Below are positions 14,271-21,787 of a DNA stretch of 32,955 bases, piece by piece. The notes below the pieces were generated by a model. The model was not told where the DNA came from, searched no databases, and saw only the letters and a list, made by a program, of their open reading frames with translations. Numbering within the stretch: the stretch's first letter is position 1; every line of letters starts with the position of its first letter. The position numbers and the translations under genes were made by a program. The DNA lies in contig CAYRJC010000004.1 in assembly GCA_964424635.1 (NCBI GenBank), positions 1-32,955 on the forward strand, given 5' to 3'. Origin of the DNA: UBA920 sp964424635 (GTDB lineage: Bacteria > Patescibacteriota > Doudnabacteria > UBA920).

Positions 14271-15099
14271 ATGAAACGATTAATACTAATGGGGAGTTTG
14301 TTTTTAATAAGTTTTTTGAATAATTTTGCATTTGGTCAAACTGATTCAAGATTTATTATAGACATAGAAAGAAAAAAAGATGAGAAGTCAAAAAAATACT
14401 GGAAGTTTTCTTCAGAGCTAGCAACTAAAACGAAATTAGAAACTCCGAATAAATTAGAGATAATCCCATCCACAGTAATTGGTTATACTAATCGATTTTC
14501 AACTACCAGCGGAAAAAAAGAATTTTTCTTAGAATATACTTCCGGAACGACTTCTAATAAATTTATCAATGATGGCTATTTGAATTTTAAAGCTCAAATA
14601 AATAAGAACTTTTTTAACAACGTTGCGTTGTCAGCCGACACAGAGCTGACATTCACAAGATTTAATAACATTGGTAGAGCAGGAATAGAAGCNNNNNNNN
14701 NNAAAGTTTACTATTAACAACAGCTACCTTCGACCCTTTAGCAGATTAGACTCATACTTTCCACTTGGTAGCTCGAGCTATGACCGAAGCATTCTTTCTT
14801 ACTATAAACCAGAGAATAGATGGAATTACGGAAAATCTGGAATAACATGGTCAATAGGAAATTTTAGCTTTTTTGAATATAAAAAAATATTCGTAGAAAA
14901 TAAAACTCAACTAATATTTGACTATGGTGCCGTTATACCTGGGAAAAGATCATTGATTAATACAGAATTTGGATTTGGTTATAAAATTAATCGTATTTGT
15001 TTTGGGCCCACGTTTGGATACACCCACTTATTTTCCGGTCAAAATGAATTTATTAAACAAAATTCATTTATTGCGGGAATATTTATAAGGTATCAATAA
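14271..15099 (+). CDS. exported beta-rich protein, interrupted by an assembly gap
   Basis: An ATG behind AGGAGGA (14257-14263) opens a signal peptide (MKRLILMGSLFLISFLNN, cleavage after FAFG). About 140 residues are readable before the Ns at 14693-14702. After the gap another frame continues (KFTINNSYLRPFSRL onward) and ends in FIAGIFIRYQ at 15097-15099. Both parts alternate polar and aromatic or hydrophobic residues (FFLEYTSGTTSNKF, LIFDYGAVIP, GPTFGYTHLF), the pattern of a beta-barrel or beta-sandwich. The frame change is explained by the unknown gap length. An outer-membrane-type barrel would be unexpected in Patescibacteria, so either a secreted beta protein or an odd origin must be considered. 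No family recognised. Confidence 0.7.
14693..14702. other. assembly gap (10 Ns)
   Basis: Ten Ns stand inside the exported beta-rich gene. This looks like a scaffold placeholder, so the true length of missing sequence is unknown and could be more than 10 nt. Confidence 0.98.
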
Positions 15100-15105
15100 T
15101 TTCGC

Positions 15106-15136
15106 AAGCATTTCTATTTTAAGAAGTGCTTTTTTA
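15106..15136 (+). terminator. terminator after the exported beta-rich gene
   Basis: AAGCATTTCT pairs with AGAAGTGCTT around a 6-nt loop (one T-G pair), followed by TTTTTA. The T tract is also close to where a dus -35 would lie. Confidence 0.75.
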
Positions 15137-15152
15137 TTTCATTAAATTTAGT

Positions 15153-15158
15153 TACAAT
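15153..15158 (+). promoter_or_regulatory. dus -10 element, leaderless start
   Basis: TACAAT ends 7 nt before the dus ATG at 15166, with no Shine-Dalgarno. The -35 position falls in the T tract of the preceding terminator. Confidence 0.55.
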
Positions 15159-15165
15159 TAGCTTT

Positions 15166-16287
15166 ATGAATGAAAAAATCTACCGGGGATTCTGGGAACA
15201 ATTACCAAAACCATTCTTTGCTTTGGCGCCTATGTACGATGTTACTGACGCTGCTTTTAGACGCATTATTGCTAAATATGGCAAGCCAGACGTGTTTTAT
15301 ACAGAATTCGCTTCTACAGATGGGTTAATGAGTGATGGATATGATAAATTAATCAACCATCTTTGGTTCGATCAAAGCGAGCGGCCTGTAATAGCGCAAA
15401 TGTTTGGAACCAAGCCAGAAAAATTTTTACAAAGCGCGCAACTAGTTACCAAATTGGGATTTGACGGTTTTGATATTAACATGGGTTGTCCGGATAAAAA
15501 TATTATTAAAGGTGGTTCTTGTGCTGGACTATTCCATACCCCGCAGTTAGCAAAAGAAATTATTTTGGCATCTAAAGAAGGTTGCAAAAAACCAGACGGA
15601 AACCCAGCAATCCCTGTGTCGATCAAAATTAGAATTGGTGATACAAAAATTGATTGGGAAAACTGGATAGGGACTTTATTAGAAGCTCAACCCGCAGCAA
15701 TTGCAATTCACTTACGAACTCGAAAAGAAATGTCTAAAGTCGATGCGCACTGGGAAGAAATGCCAAAAATTGTAAAATTCGTAAAAGAAAACACGACTCC
15801 AGAAAATAGACCACTCATTATAGGAAATGGTGATATTAACAATTTGAGGCAGGCAAAAGAAAAAGCCGAACAAGCTAACTGTGATGGAGCAATGCTAGGA
15901 AGAGCAATCTTCGGAAACCCTTGGTTATTTACTAATAAAGAAAATTTTCGTGAAGAAAATTCTAATCATGCTTTAAGCAATAATAATACTCTTATCAAAA
16001 ATAATATCAATAATAAGCCCGATCTGGATGATGATAATTTAATCCAAATTAATAATGATAAAAATACAATCTTTGAAGTTAGCCGCGATCAAAAAATAAA
16101 AGTTCTTCTAGAACATGTTCAGCTTTATGATGAATTATTTAATGGAGTAAAACCATTCGATATTATGAAGCGCCACTTCAAAGCTTACATTAATGGCTTT
16201 GACGGAGCAGCAGAACTTCGCGCCGAACTATATGAATGTAAAAACGCAGAAGAAGCAGAAACGGTAATATTAAAACATACAAAATAA
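15166..16287 (+). CDS. dus: tRNA-dihydrouridine synthase
   Basis: FMN enzyme that reduces uridines in tRNA D-loops. The 373-aa TIM-barrel protein shows APMYDVTD at the start (family usually APMAGVTD), the NMGCP motif (C108), VSIKIRIG (phosphate lysine), IHLRTR (usually HGRTR) and IIGNGDI with GAMLGRAIFGNPWLF. A low-complexity Asn/Asp-rich insert of roughly 45 residues (259-305, including NNNTLIKNNINNK) separates the barrel from the C-terminal helical domain; this is not usual. The start has no ribosome site. It ends at a strong terminator shared with the convergent tRNA gene. Confidence 0.93.
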   Translation: MNEKIYRGFWEQLPKPFFALAPMYDVTDAAFRRIIAKYGKPDVFYTEFASTDGLMSDGYDKLINHLWFDQSERPVIAQMFGTKPEKFLQSAQLVTKLGFDGFDINMGCPDKNIIKGGSCAGLFHTPQLAKEIILASKEGCKKPDGNPAIPVSIKIRIGDTKIDWENWIGTLLEAQPAAIAIHLRTRKEMSKVDAHWEEMPKIVKFVKENTTPENRPLIIGNGDINNLRQAKEKAEQANCDGAMLGRAIFGNPWLFTNKENFREENSNHALSNNNTLIKNNINNKPDLDDDNLIQINNDKNTIFEVSRDQKIKVLLEHVQLYDELFNGVKPFDIMKRHFKAYINGFDGAAELRAELYECKNAEEAETVILKHTK

Positions 16288-16312
16288 AAACAGACTCTAA
16301 AGTCTGTTTTTT
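16287..16312 (+). terminator. shared terminator between dus and tRNA-Arg(TCT)
   Basis: A 10-bp stem AAAACAGACT/AGTCTGTTTT with loop CTAA has T tracts on both sides, so it can end both convergent transcripts. Confidence 0.88.
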
Positions 16313-16325
16313 GATAGATCATTAA

Positions 16326-16402
16326 TGGTGGCTCCGGCTGGGATCGAACCAGCGACCTTGGGCTTAGAAGTCCCCTGCTCTATCCAACTGAGCTACGGAG
16401 CC
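16326..16402 (-). tRNA. tRNA-Arg, anticodon TCT
   Basis: A complete cloverleaf of 77 nt, including an encoded 3' CCA. Acceptor GGCTCCG/CGGAGCC and T stem GCTGG/CCAGC are perfect. The anticodon loop CTTCTAA gives TCT (reads AGA/AGG). The anticodon stem is odd: GGGGA faces GCCCA, so only the three central G-C pairs form and both end positions are G-A type mismatches. A TATAAT at 16419-16424 lies upstream. Confidence 0.95.
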
Positions 16403-16472
16403 AAATAAATACTAAGGTATTATAACAAAAATTAAAGAAAAGTAGTTATTGAGTTTATAGTAAAACCCATAC

Positions 16473-16501
16473 TTGACATAAAATAATATTTATGATATAA
16501 T
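16473..16501 (+). promoter_or_regulatory. full-consensus promoter of the 16550 gene
   Basis: TTGACA (16473-16478), 17-nt spacer and TATAAT (16496-16501): a perfect match to the vegetative sigma-70 consensus. The leader of about 40 nt carries AGGAGAG before the ATG. Strong constitutive expression is expected. Confidence 0.88.
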
Positions 16502-16549
16502 AACAAGAATCTTATTTTGAGGTTTAATCAAATTACAGGAGAGAAAGAA

Positions 16550-17185
16550 ATGAAAAAATTTGTTTTAAGTTTAATGTTAGGTCTTTTTTTATTTAACGCT
16601 CCGGCATTTGCTCAATATGACAACTGGGTAGTCTATGGGGTTGATAAATCGGAAGATGGAAAATATTACTCGGTTGATTTAATGCCGAGCAGTGACAAAG
16701 AAGTAGAAACCATTGTAACGGTTTCCGAAAGCGACATGGAGATCGTCCTAAGCGACCTCGAAATTACGCATCCATCGCAACTAATTGGGAGAACGATTGA
16801 GAATGACCTCTACGAAGCAGTGTTTGGAAGCAGCACCGATATGCGTCGAGTAATCAAACCGCAGTATTCTAATTTAAGTTTAGAATTGAAAAATTCTTTA
16901 GCGAGAATGGAATGTCCGGATTTCTCCGGAAGAGATGATTCATTAGTTAATGAAGAATTTTTATCCGCTTTCAGACAAGTCAAGAACCCAGACATTCCAT
17001 GGTTTACTAATTTATCATCAGAGCTTCGGGAGCAGACCCAAGGTATGGTGAATCTAGAACTTACCAGAGAATATCTTCAAAACCGAAGCACTGCTGTGAT
17101 TCAAGTATTCGGCTATGGAAAAAAGATTACGGTAACTCTAAAACAAGAGCGACCAAATTTCCAATGTTCTTTAGACCAAGGTTAA
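16550..17185 (+). CDS. exported protein of unknown function, 211 aa
   Basis: The start is set at the ATG at 16550, 8 nt after the AGGAGAG site; the frame upstream lacks support. A textbook signal peptide (MKKFVLSLMLGLFLFNAP, cleavage at AFA-Q) is followed by a soluble acidic domain of about 190 residues with two cysteines (MECPDF and FQCSLDQG) that could pair outside the cell. No lipobox or membrane anchor is present, so the protein should be released or held by other means. It is driven by a perfect consensus promoter and has its own terminator, so it is probably abundant. No family recognised. Confidence 0.8.
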   Translation: MKKFVLSLMLGLFLFNAPAFAQYDNWVVYGVDKSEDGKYYSVDLMPSSDKEVETIVTVSESDMEIVLSDLEITHPSQLIGRTIENDLYEAVFGSSTDMRRVIKPQYSNLSLELKNSLARMECPDFSGRDDSLVNEEFLSAFRQVKNPDIPWFTNLSSELREQTQGMVNLELTREYLQNRSTAVIQVFGYGKKITVTLKQERPNFQCSLDQG

Positions 17186-17209
17186 AAAATAAAATATAGA
17201 CAATCCAAT

Positions 17210-17250
17210 GACGATAAGTGAATTATATAAATTTACTTACCGTCTTTTTT
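17210..17250 (+). terminator. terminator of the 16550 gene
   Basis: GACG and TAAGT pair with ACTTA and CGTC (one internal A-C mismatch) around an AT-rich loop, followed by TTTTTTATT. Confidence 0.75.
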
Positions 17251-17270
17251 ATTATCCCGAAAAATAAAAA

Positions 17271-17290
17271 CAAAAAACGCCTTTCGGCAT
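17271..17290 (-). terminator. terminator of tRNA-Arg(GCG) with GAAA tetraloop
   Basis: On the minus strand ATGCC-GAAA-GGCGT (17277-17290) is followed by TTTTTTG and more T. It lies 8 nt after the encoded CCA. Confidence 0.8.
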
Positions 17291-17298
17291 TTTTTTCA

Positions 17299-17375
17299 TG
17301 GTGCACTCGGCAGGATTCGAACCTGCGACCTCCCGCTCCGCAAGCGGACGCTCTATCCAGCTGAGCTACGAGTGC
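17299..17375 (-). tRNA. tRNA-Arg, anticodon GCG
   Basis: A complete 77-nt cloverleaf with encoded CCA. Acceptor GCACTCG/CGAGTGC; D stem GCTC/GAGC; anticodon stem TCCGC/GCGGG (one T-G pair) with loop TTGCGGA; T stem GCAGG/CCTGC. The anticodon GCG reads CGC and CGU by normal wobble. Most bacteria use the ACG species, edited to inosine, for this box. Confidence 0.96.
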
Positions 17376-17395
17376 AAAATTAAAATAACTGCTAA

Positions 17396-17424
17396 ATCGT
17401 ACCATATTTAACTAGAAACTTCAA
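17396..17424 (-). promoter_or_regulatory. promoter of tRNA-Arg(GCG)
   Basis: TTGAAG (17419-17424), 17-nt spacer, TACGAT (17396-17401), about 20 nt before the mature tRNA 5' end. Confidence 0.65.
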
Positions 17425-17482
17425 GCTTAATAAAGACACAGCGACGAACTTGATAAGAGATTACGAATTAGTATACAAAAAC

Positions 17483-17514
17483 AAAAAAGCGAAATGGTAA
17501 TCACCACTTCGCTT
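17483..17514 (-). terminator. terminator of the 17536 lipoprotein gene
   Basis: Minus-strand stem AAGCGAA-x-TGGT/ACCA-x-TTCGCTT with one internal mismatch and loop of 4 nt, followed by TTTTGTTTTTG. Confidence 0.82.
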
Positions 17515-17535
17515 AATATTTTGAAAACTTTATAA

Positions 17536-18354
17536 CTATAAATCCCTAATTTCGGCTTCTTGCTCCGCTGATAAACCGAGTTCTTTTGCTGTAAACCCAT
17601 CTTCCTTCATTGCATCTTTTAGTTCATGACCAATGGTAGTTTGACCAGTTACAGGAAACTCGAGTCGTTTTTGAGGATCAGTATTGCTCTTATAAAAGTC
17701 TGCCATTTGCAAATAACCCTTGAGTAATCTGTCTCTTAAATTGGTAGGAGTAAAATCAAAATCCTCCAGTTTGAACCCGCCTTCTTCAAGAGCCGAAATC
17801 ATCCTTTCAACAACCTCCAAATAATTCCGAAGGTCGTTAATCTCACACGGCTTTAGCAAAAACGCATCCGCCGAAACAGCCTTGAGACCCAAGATCAAAT
17901 CCTTAGCGCGAGCTTTTTTCAAAGCCAAGATTTTTTCTTTAGTTAACTCAGGGGCAATTTCGTTTATCTGCACATTATAATTATTATCGGTCTCGTATTC
18001 AGACAATTCAACTGCATTGACATACGGCGCATACAAATCACATACACTCTTGTTTGTATTGCCAGTAATTTTTTCGCGCAAAGTTACGGGTTTAGTGAAA
18101 GCTTTATCGTAATCATCAATGTCTTTCCACAAACTTTGCAATTCTTGAATTCTCCGAGCGCGAAAATATTGTTCGTATGTTAGCTCAGGTGTTGACTCAG
18201 GCGATTTATTCGCCCTTTGATTAACATCAGAACTTTGGTTGGTGTTTGAATTTTTTAACCGGTTTGCCGAAACAGATGAACTTCTATTTGAAGGACAACC
18301 GATACAAACAACAATCAAGCCAATAACAATAATAAATAAAGTAGCTGTTTTCAT
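17536..18354 (-). CDS. putative lipoprotein, 272 aa, function unknown
   Basis: MKTATLFIIVIGLIVV leads to the lipobox VCIGC, so lipid anchoring outside the membrane is likely. A Ser/Asn-rich spacer (residues 20-55) is followed by a mostly helical domain of about 210 residues with two cysteines (SVCDLY, KPCEIN). No family recognised. AAGGAGAG lies about 14 nt before the ATG, slightly further than usual. The gene is transcribed alone and ends at a strong terminator. In build (lipobox, Asn/Ser spacer, unknown domain) it parallels the lipoprotein at 2936. Confidence 0.8.
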   Translation of the reverse strand: MKTATLFIIVIGLIVVCIGCPSNRSSSVSANRLKNSNTNQSSDVNQRANKSPESTPELTYEQYFRARRIQELQSLWKDIDDYDKAFTKPVTLREKITGNTNKSVCDLYAPYVNAVELSEYETDNNYNVQINEIAPELTKEKILALKKARAKDLILGLKAVSADAFLLKPCEINDLRNYLEVVERMISALEEGGFKLEDFDFTPTNLRDRLLKGYLQMADFYKSNTDPQKRLEFPVTGQTTIGHELKDAMKEDGFTAKELGLSAEQEAEIRDL

Positions 18355-18477
18355 TCTTATTTTAATCTCTCCTTAAGTTTGTAAAATATCTATTTTCTTA
18401 GATTAACACTAAATTGTATTAATCATAATATTATACCATAAAATTATACATCTGTCAATAATATATTGTTCTTATTT

Positions 18478-18509
18478 CCTTAGGTTTTTTGTTATTTCTA
18501 AGGTAAAAT
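18478..18509 (+). promoter_or_regulatory. leaderless promoter of the pseudouridine synthase gene with inverted repeat
   Basis: TAAAAT (18504-18509) ends 6 nt before the ATG at 18516. An inverted repeat CCTTAG (18478-18483) / CTAAGG (18498-18503) covers the -35 and spacer region and may be a regulator site. Confidence 0.5.
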
Positions 18510-18515
18510 AAAGAA

Positions 18516-19202
18516 ATGCAGGAACGCGTCCAAAAATTTATCAGCGAAGCTGGAGTTGCTTCTCGCCGCAAGGCTGAGGAGTTTATTAAATCTGGACAAG
18601 TTTCTATTAATGGTCGCCGGGCCAAACTTGGCGACAAAGTTGACCCTGAAAAAGATGAAGTAAAGATTTATGGAAAACTAGTTAAGCAGGTCACTCAAAA
18701 AATTTATATCGCTCTCAACAAACCGCGCGGTGTTGTTGTTAGCAAACGCGACCCTCAAGGACGCAAAACCGTCTTCTCTCTACTACCAGAAGAGCTGCGC
18801 AGTAAAGTTCATAATGTAGGACGATTAGACTACGAAACGGAAGGTTTATTAATTCTTACCAATGACGGAGACTTAACAGAACAGCTTGCCCACCCAAAGT
18901 ACGAACATGATAAAGAGTACGAAGTTATAACAGATATAGTTCCAAAACCAGCTCAGCTTGAGCACTTAAGAAATGGCGTAGAGCTTCCGACTGGCATAAC
19001 GAGCGAGGCAAAAATAAAAACTCGTTCAGGTAAAATTTATATTACTATACACGAAGGAAAAAAACGGCAAGTGAGGCGCATGTTCACAGCTGTGGGATTA
19101 GGAGTCAGAAACTTAAGAAGAATTAGAATTAATAAATACATCATGCCGGCAACTCTAGCTCCAGGTGACTTCGTTGAAATTAAAAAATCAGATATTTTAT
19201 AA
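18516..19202 (+). CDS. pseudouridine synthase, RsuA/RluB/RluF type
   Basis: Converts specific uridines of rRNA to pseudouridine. The 228-aa protein has an N-terminal S4 RNA-binding domain (VQKFISEAGVASRRKAEEFI) and a catalytic domain with GRLDYETEGLLILTNDG, where D105 is the catalytic aspartate, then KEYEV and GKKRQVRRMF. It is most like RluB (23S U2605), but RsuA (16S U516) cannot be excluded. It leads a likely operon: the C39-like peptidase starts 9 nt after its stop and the ABC transporter follows. No Shine-Dalgarno. Confidence 0.95.
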   Translation: MQERVQKFISEAGVASRRKAEEFIKSGQVSINGRRAKLGDKVDPEKDEVKIYGKLVKQVTQKIYIALNKPRGVVVSKRDPQGRKTVFSLLPEELRSKVHNVGRLDYETEGLLILTNDGDLTEQLAHPKYEHDKEYEVITDIVPKPAQLEHLRNGVELPTGITSEAKIKTRSGKIYITIHEGKKRQVRRMFTAVGLGVRNLRRIRINKYIMPATLAPGDFVEIKKSDIL

Positions 19203-19211
19203 AAGTTTAAT

Positions 19212-20000
19212 ATGGCTTTAGAAAATAACCACAAACCTTACAAAAATTTTCTTTTACTTGTAGCAGTTATAATTATAATTTTCGGATTAGGATTTTTAAT
19301 AAATAAAAATCTATACCAAAAGGAGCAGCAATCAATAAAGGAGCTTGAGGAAAAAAATACTCAATCAATTACAAAAAACAAAGTCACAGAATCGACTCCA
19401 GATAAAATAGAAGGTGATGAGAATATACAAATTCCCCAAAGCTTTCAACTAACTGTTCCATTTACTCCTCAGGCCCCAACAGCAAACTGGGACGAGCTTC
19501 ACAACGAAGCCTGTGAAGAAGCTTCTAGCATAATGACCTATAGCTACTTTAATAAAACTGCTGACCTGATCCCTAGCTATGTTGAAACAAAAATTGCTGA
19601 ACTAACTAAATGGCAAGATGAAAATTACGGTTATCATTTAAGTATAAATACTGAAGAAACTGCAAGAATGATTGAGGAAGTCTATGAGTTAAAAACAGAA
19701 GTAGCAGAGATTTCGGAAAATTCAATTAAACACGCGCTCCTAAAAGATAAATTAGTAATACTGCCAGCCAATGGACAGCTGTTAAAAAACCCGAATTTCA
19801 AAAGACCAGGACCAATTTATCACATGTTAGTAATCACAGGGTTTAACGAAAAAGGATTCATCACCAATGATCCAGGCACTAGAAAAGGTCAAAACTATTT
19901 TTACCCTTATGATACTTTATATAATAGTAATGGCACTTGGTCACATGAAAATGAAAAGGTTGATTTAGACAACAAAAAAATTATTATTATCTCAAAATAA
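19212..20000 (+). CDS. membrane-anchored C39-like cysteine peptidase
   Basis: The 262-aa product has one N-terminal membrane helix (FLLLVAVIIIIFGLGFLI, residues 13-30), a charged linker, and a peptidase_C39-like papain-fold domain. Visible active-site parts are NEACEEAS (C101, after VPFTPQAPTANW) and IYHMLVI (H204), followed by TNDPG (N219/D220). The domain should lie outside the cell if the helix is N-in. The family includes leader-cutting peptidases of bacteriocin exporters and unassigned CPR surface proteins. It stands 3 nt before the ABC transporter gene, so a joint job in export or peptide processing is plausible but unproven. It could share the upstream promoter; a TATAAA also lies 8 nt before its ATG. 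Confidence 0.88.
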   Translation: MALENNHKPYKNFLLLVAVIIIIFGLGFLINKNLYQKEQQSIKELEEKNTQSITKNKVTESTPDKIEGDENIQIPQSFQLTVPFTPQAPTANWDELHNEACEEASSIMTYSYFNKTADLIPSYVETKIAELTKWQDENYGYHLSINTEETARMIEEVYELKTEVAEISENSIKHALLKDKLVILPANGQLLKNPNFKRPGPIYHMLVITGFNEKGFITNDPGTRKGQNYFYPYDTLYNSNGTWSHENEKVDLDNKKIIIISK

Positions 20001-20003
20001 ATT

Positions 20004-21041
20004 ATGAAACTACTTTGGAGTTATTTAAAAAATTATAAAGGTCTAGTTGCTGGAGCATTGATTTTGGCTGCAGTTAATCAAGTCTTTTCTTTACTGGATC
20101 CGCAAATTTTTCGAATCTTAATCGACAACTACGCCAATAAATTTGCAGAATTAACTGCTCGTGACTACATTCAGGGTGTGAGTCTATTACTGTTGGCTAC
20201 AATGGGAGTAGCATTTGTTTCGCGCGTGGCAAAAAGTTTTCAAGATTACTATACCAATGTAATTACTCAGCGATTAGGTGCGCAAATGTATAACGACAGC
20301 GTAACCCATTCATTCTCACTCCCCTACGCTGTATTTGAAGATCAACGTAGCGGAGAATTTTTATCCAAATTACAAGCTGCTCGCAATGACGCACAAAAAT
20401 TAATCGGCTTAACAATTAATATTCTATTCTTCACATTGATTGGGGTAGTGTTTGTATTAATTTATGCCTTTTTTGTGCACTGGAGTGTTGGACTGGTTTA
20501 CATATTAATGATTCCATCATTAGGATTTGTTACTTTTTGGATCACAAGAAAAATTAAAGCCGCTCAAACCGAAATCGTTACAGAAACCCAAGCATTAGCT
20601 GGCTCCACCACCGAAACTCTGCGCAACGTAGAACTAGTCAAAAGTTTAGGTTTAGAAAAACAAGAAATTGACCGTTTAAATAATACTAATATAAAAATCC
20701 TAGGCCTAGAGTTAAAAAAGGTTAGACTGATTCGTACTTATAGTTTTATCCAAGGCACATTAATTAATGCACTACGCATGTCATTAATGCTGCTTTTGCT
20801 TTGGTTAATATACACCCGGCAAATTACTCTTGGTGAATTTTTTAGTTTAACATTTTATTCATTCTTTATTTTTAATCCCCTATCAATGCTTGGCGACGTG
20901 TCTACTAGTTACCAAGAAACACGAGCAAGTCTAGAAAAACTACAAGAAATTTTAGCCCAAGAAAGAGAAAAACATACAGCTAATCCAAAATCAATTAATG
21001 ATATCAATAGCATTGCTTTTAAAGATGTATCGTTTTCTTAA
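20004..21041 (+). CDS. ABC exporter half, transmembrane part (gene interrupted by in-frame TAA)
   Basis: The 345-residue segment is the six-helix ABC_membrane domain of a type I exporter, with MKLLWSYLKNYKGLVAGALIL at the start and ETRASLEKLQEIL leading towards the ATPase. It ends ...FKDVSFS and then TAA. The same frame continues without any shift into the nucleotide-binding domain, so this is one 582-codon gene with a nonsense codon at 21039-21041. The stop takes the place where relatives read VSFSY, the aromatic A-loop residue. Without read-through this gives a membrane domain with no ATPase. It follows the C39-like peptidase by 3 nt. Confidence 0.85.
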   Translation: MKLLWSYLKNYKGLVAGALILAAVNQVFSLLDPQIFRILIDNYANKFAELTARDYIQGVSLLLLATMGVAFVSRVAKSFQDYYTNVITQRLGAQMYNDSVTHSFSLPYAVFEDQRSGEFLSKLQAARNDAQKLIGLTINILFFTLIGVVFVLIYAFFVHWSVGLVYILMIPSLGFVTFWITRKIKAAQTEIVTETQALAGSTTETLRNVELVKSLGLEKQEIDRLNNTNIKILGLELKKVRLIRTYSFIQGTLINALRMSLMLLLLWLIYTRQITLGEFFSLTFYSFFIFNPLSMLGDVSTSYQETRASLEKLQEILAQEREKHTANPKSINDINSIAFKDVSFS

Positions 21042-21065
21042 CAATCCGCTGATAACAATGAAGCT

Positions 21066-21749
21066 TTGCAAAAAATAAATCTGAAAATAGAAGCTGGAAA
21101 AACAGTAGCTTTTGTAGGACCAAGTGGAAGCGGTAAAAGTACAACTGTAAAATTAATAGTTGGTTTGTACCATCCAACTACTGGAGAAGTTCAATTTAAC
21201 GATATTTCTGGTCAAGACATTGATTTGATCGCATTACGCAACAGGATTGGATTAGTTGCCCAGGAAACTCAATTATTTGCAGGAACAATTCGCGAAAACC
21301 TACTTTTCGTCAGGCCAAATGCAACTGATAAAGAATGCATAGATGCGCTAACTGCAGCAAGCGCTAACTCTTTAATAGACCGAGGAGACAAAGGTCTTGA
21401 TACAAAGATTGGTGAAGGCGGACTAAAACTGTCGGGAGGAGAAAAGCAGCGCCTTGCAATCGCTCGTGCTTTACTCAGAAACCCAGATATTCTAATTTTT
21501 GACGAGGCAACTTCGAGCCTAGATTCCATCACAGAAGAATCAATCACCAAGACGATAAAAGATATTGAAAGCAGTCACAAGGATTTGATCAGAATTCTGA
21601 TTGCTCATCGATTATCAACAGTTATACATGCTGATACAATTTATGTTCTAGAAAAAGGAAGTCTTGTTGAACAAGGAACCCATGACGAACTGCTTAAACA
21701 AAATGGCCTATACTCTGCCTTGTGGAGACAGCAAATTGCGAGCAAATAA
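21066..21749 (+). CDS. ABC exporter half, ATP-binding part (downstream of the in-frame TAA)
   Basis: A complete ATP-binding domain: Walker A GPSGSGKST, Q-loop VAQETQLF, signature LSGGEKQR, Walker B ILIFDEATSSLD and switch histidine IAHRLST. The open frame begins right after the TAA (21042); the first usable start is a TTG at 21066, which lacks a ribosome site. The A-loop would be lost in a separately started product. It is in the same frame as the 20004 gene, so I read both as one exporter gene with a point nonsense change. The family forms dimers that export lipids, peptides or drugs; the substrate here is unknown. Confidence 0.82.
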   Translation: MQKINLKIEAGKTVAFVGPSGSGKSTTVKLIVGLYHPTTGEVQFNDISGQDIDLIALRNRIGLVAQETQLFAGTIRENLLFVRPNATDKECIDALTAASANSLIDRGDKGLDTKIGEGGLKLSGGEKQRLAIARALLRNPDILIFDEATSSLDSITEESITKTIKDIESSHKDLIRILIAHRLSTVIHADTIYVLEKGSLVEQGTHDELLKQNGLYSALWRQQIASK

Positions 21750-21756
21750 ATAAAAG

Positions 21757-21786
21757 AACGCGACAATTAAATACTGTCGCGTTTTT
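21757..21786 (+). terminator. terminator between the ABC gene and the 21788 gene
   Basis: AACGCGACA pairs with TGTCGCGTT around a 9-nt loop, with TTTTT on the plus side and TTCTTTTATT on the minus side: bidirectional for the two convergent genes. Confidence 0.88.
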
Positions 21787-21787
21787 A

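Noticed and set aside
20004..21749. Genetic code change with TAA as sense codon
   Set aside because: TAA ends many genes here at expected positions (for example rpsO, dus and the FAD oxidase), and only one internal TAA is seen. A local event is more likely.
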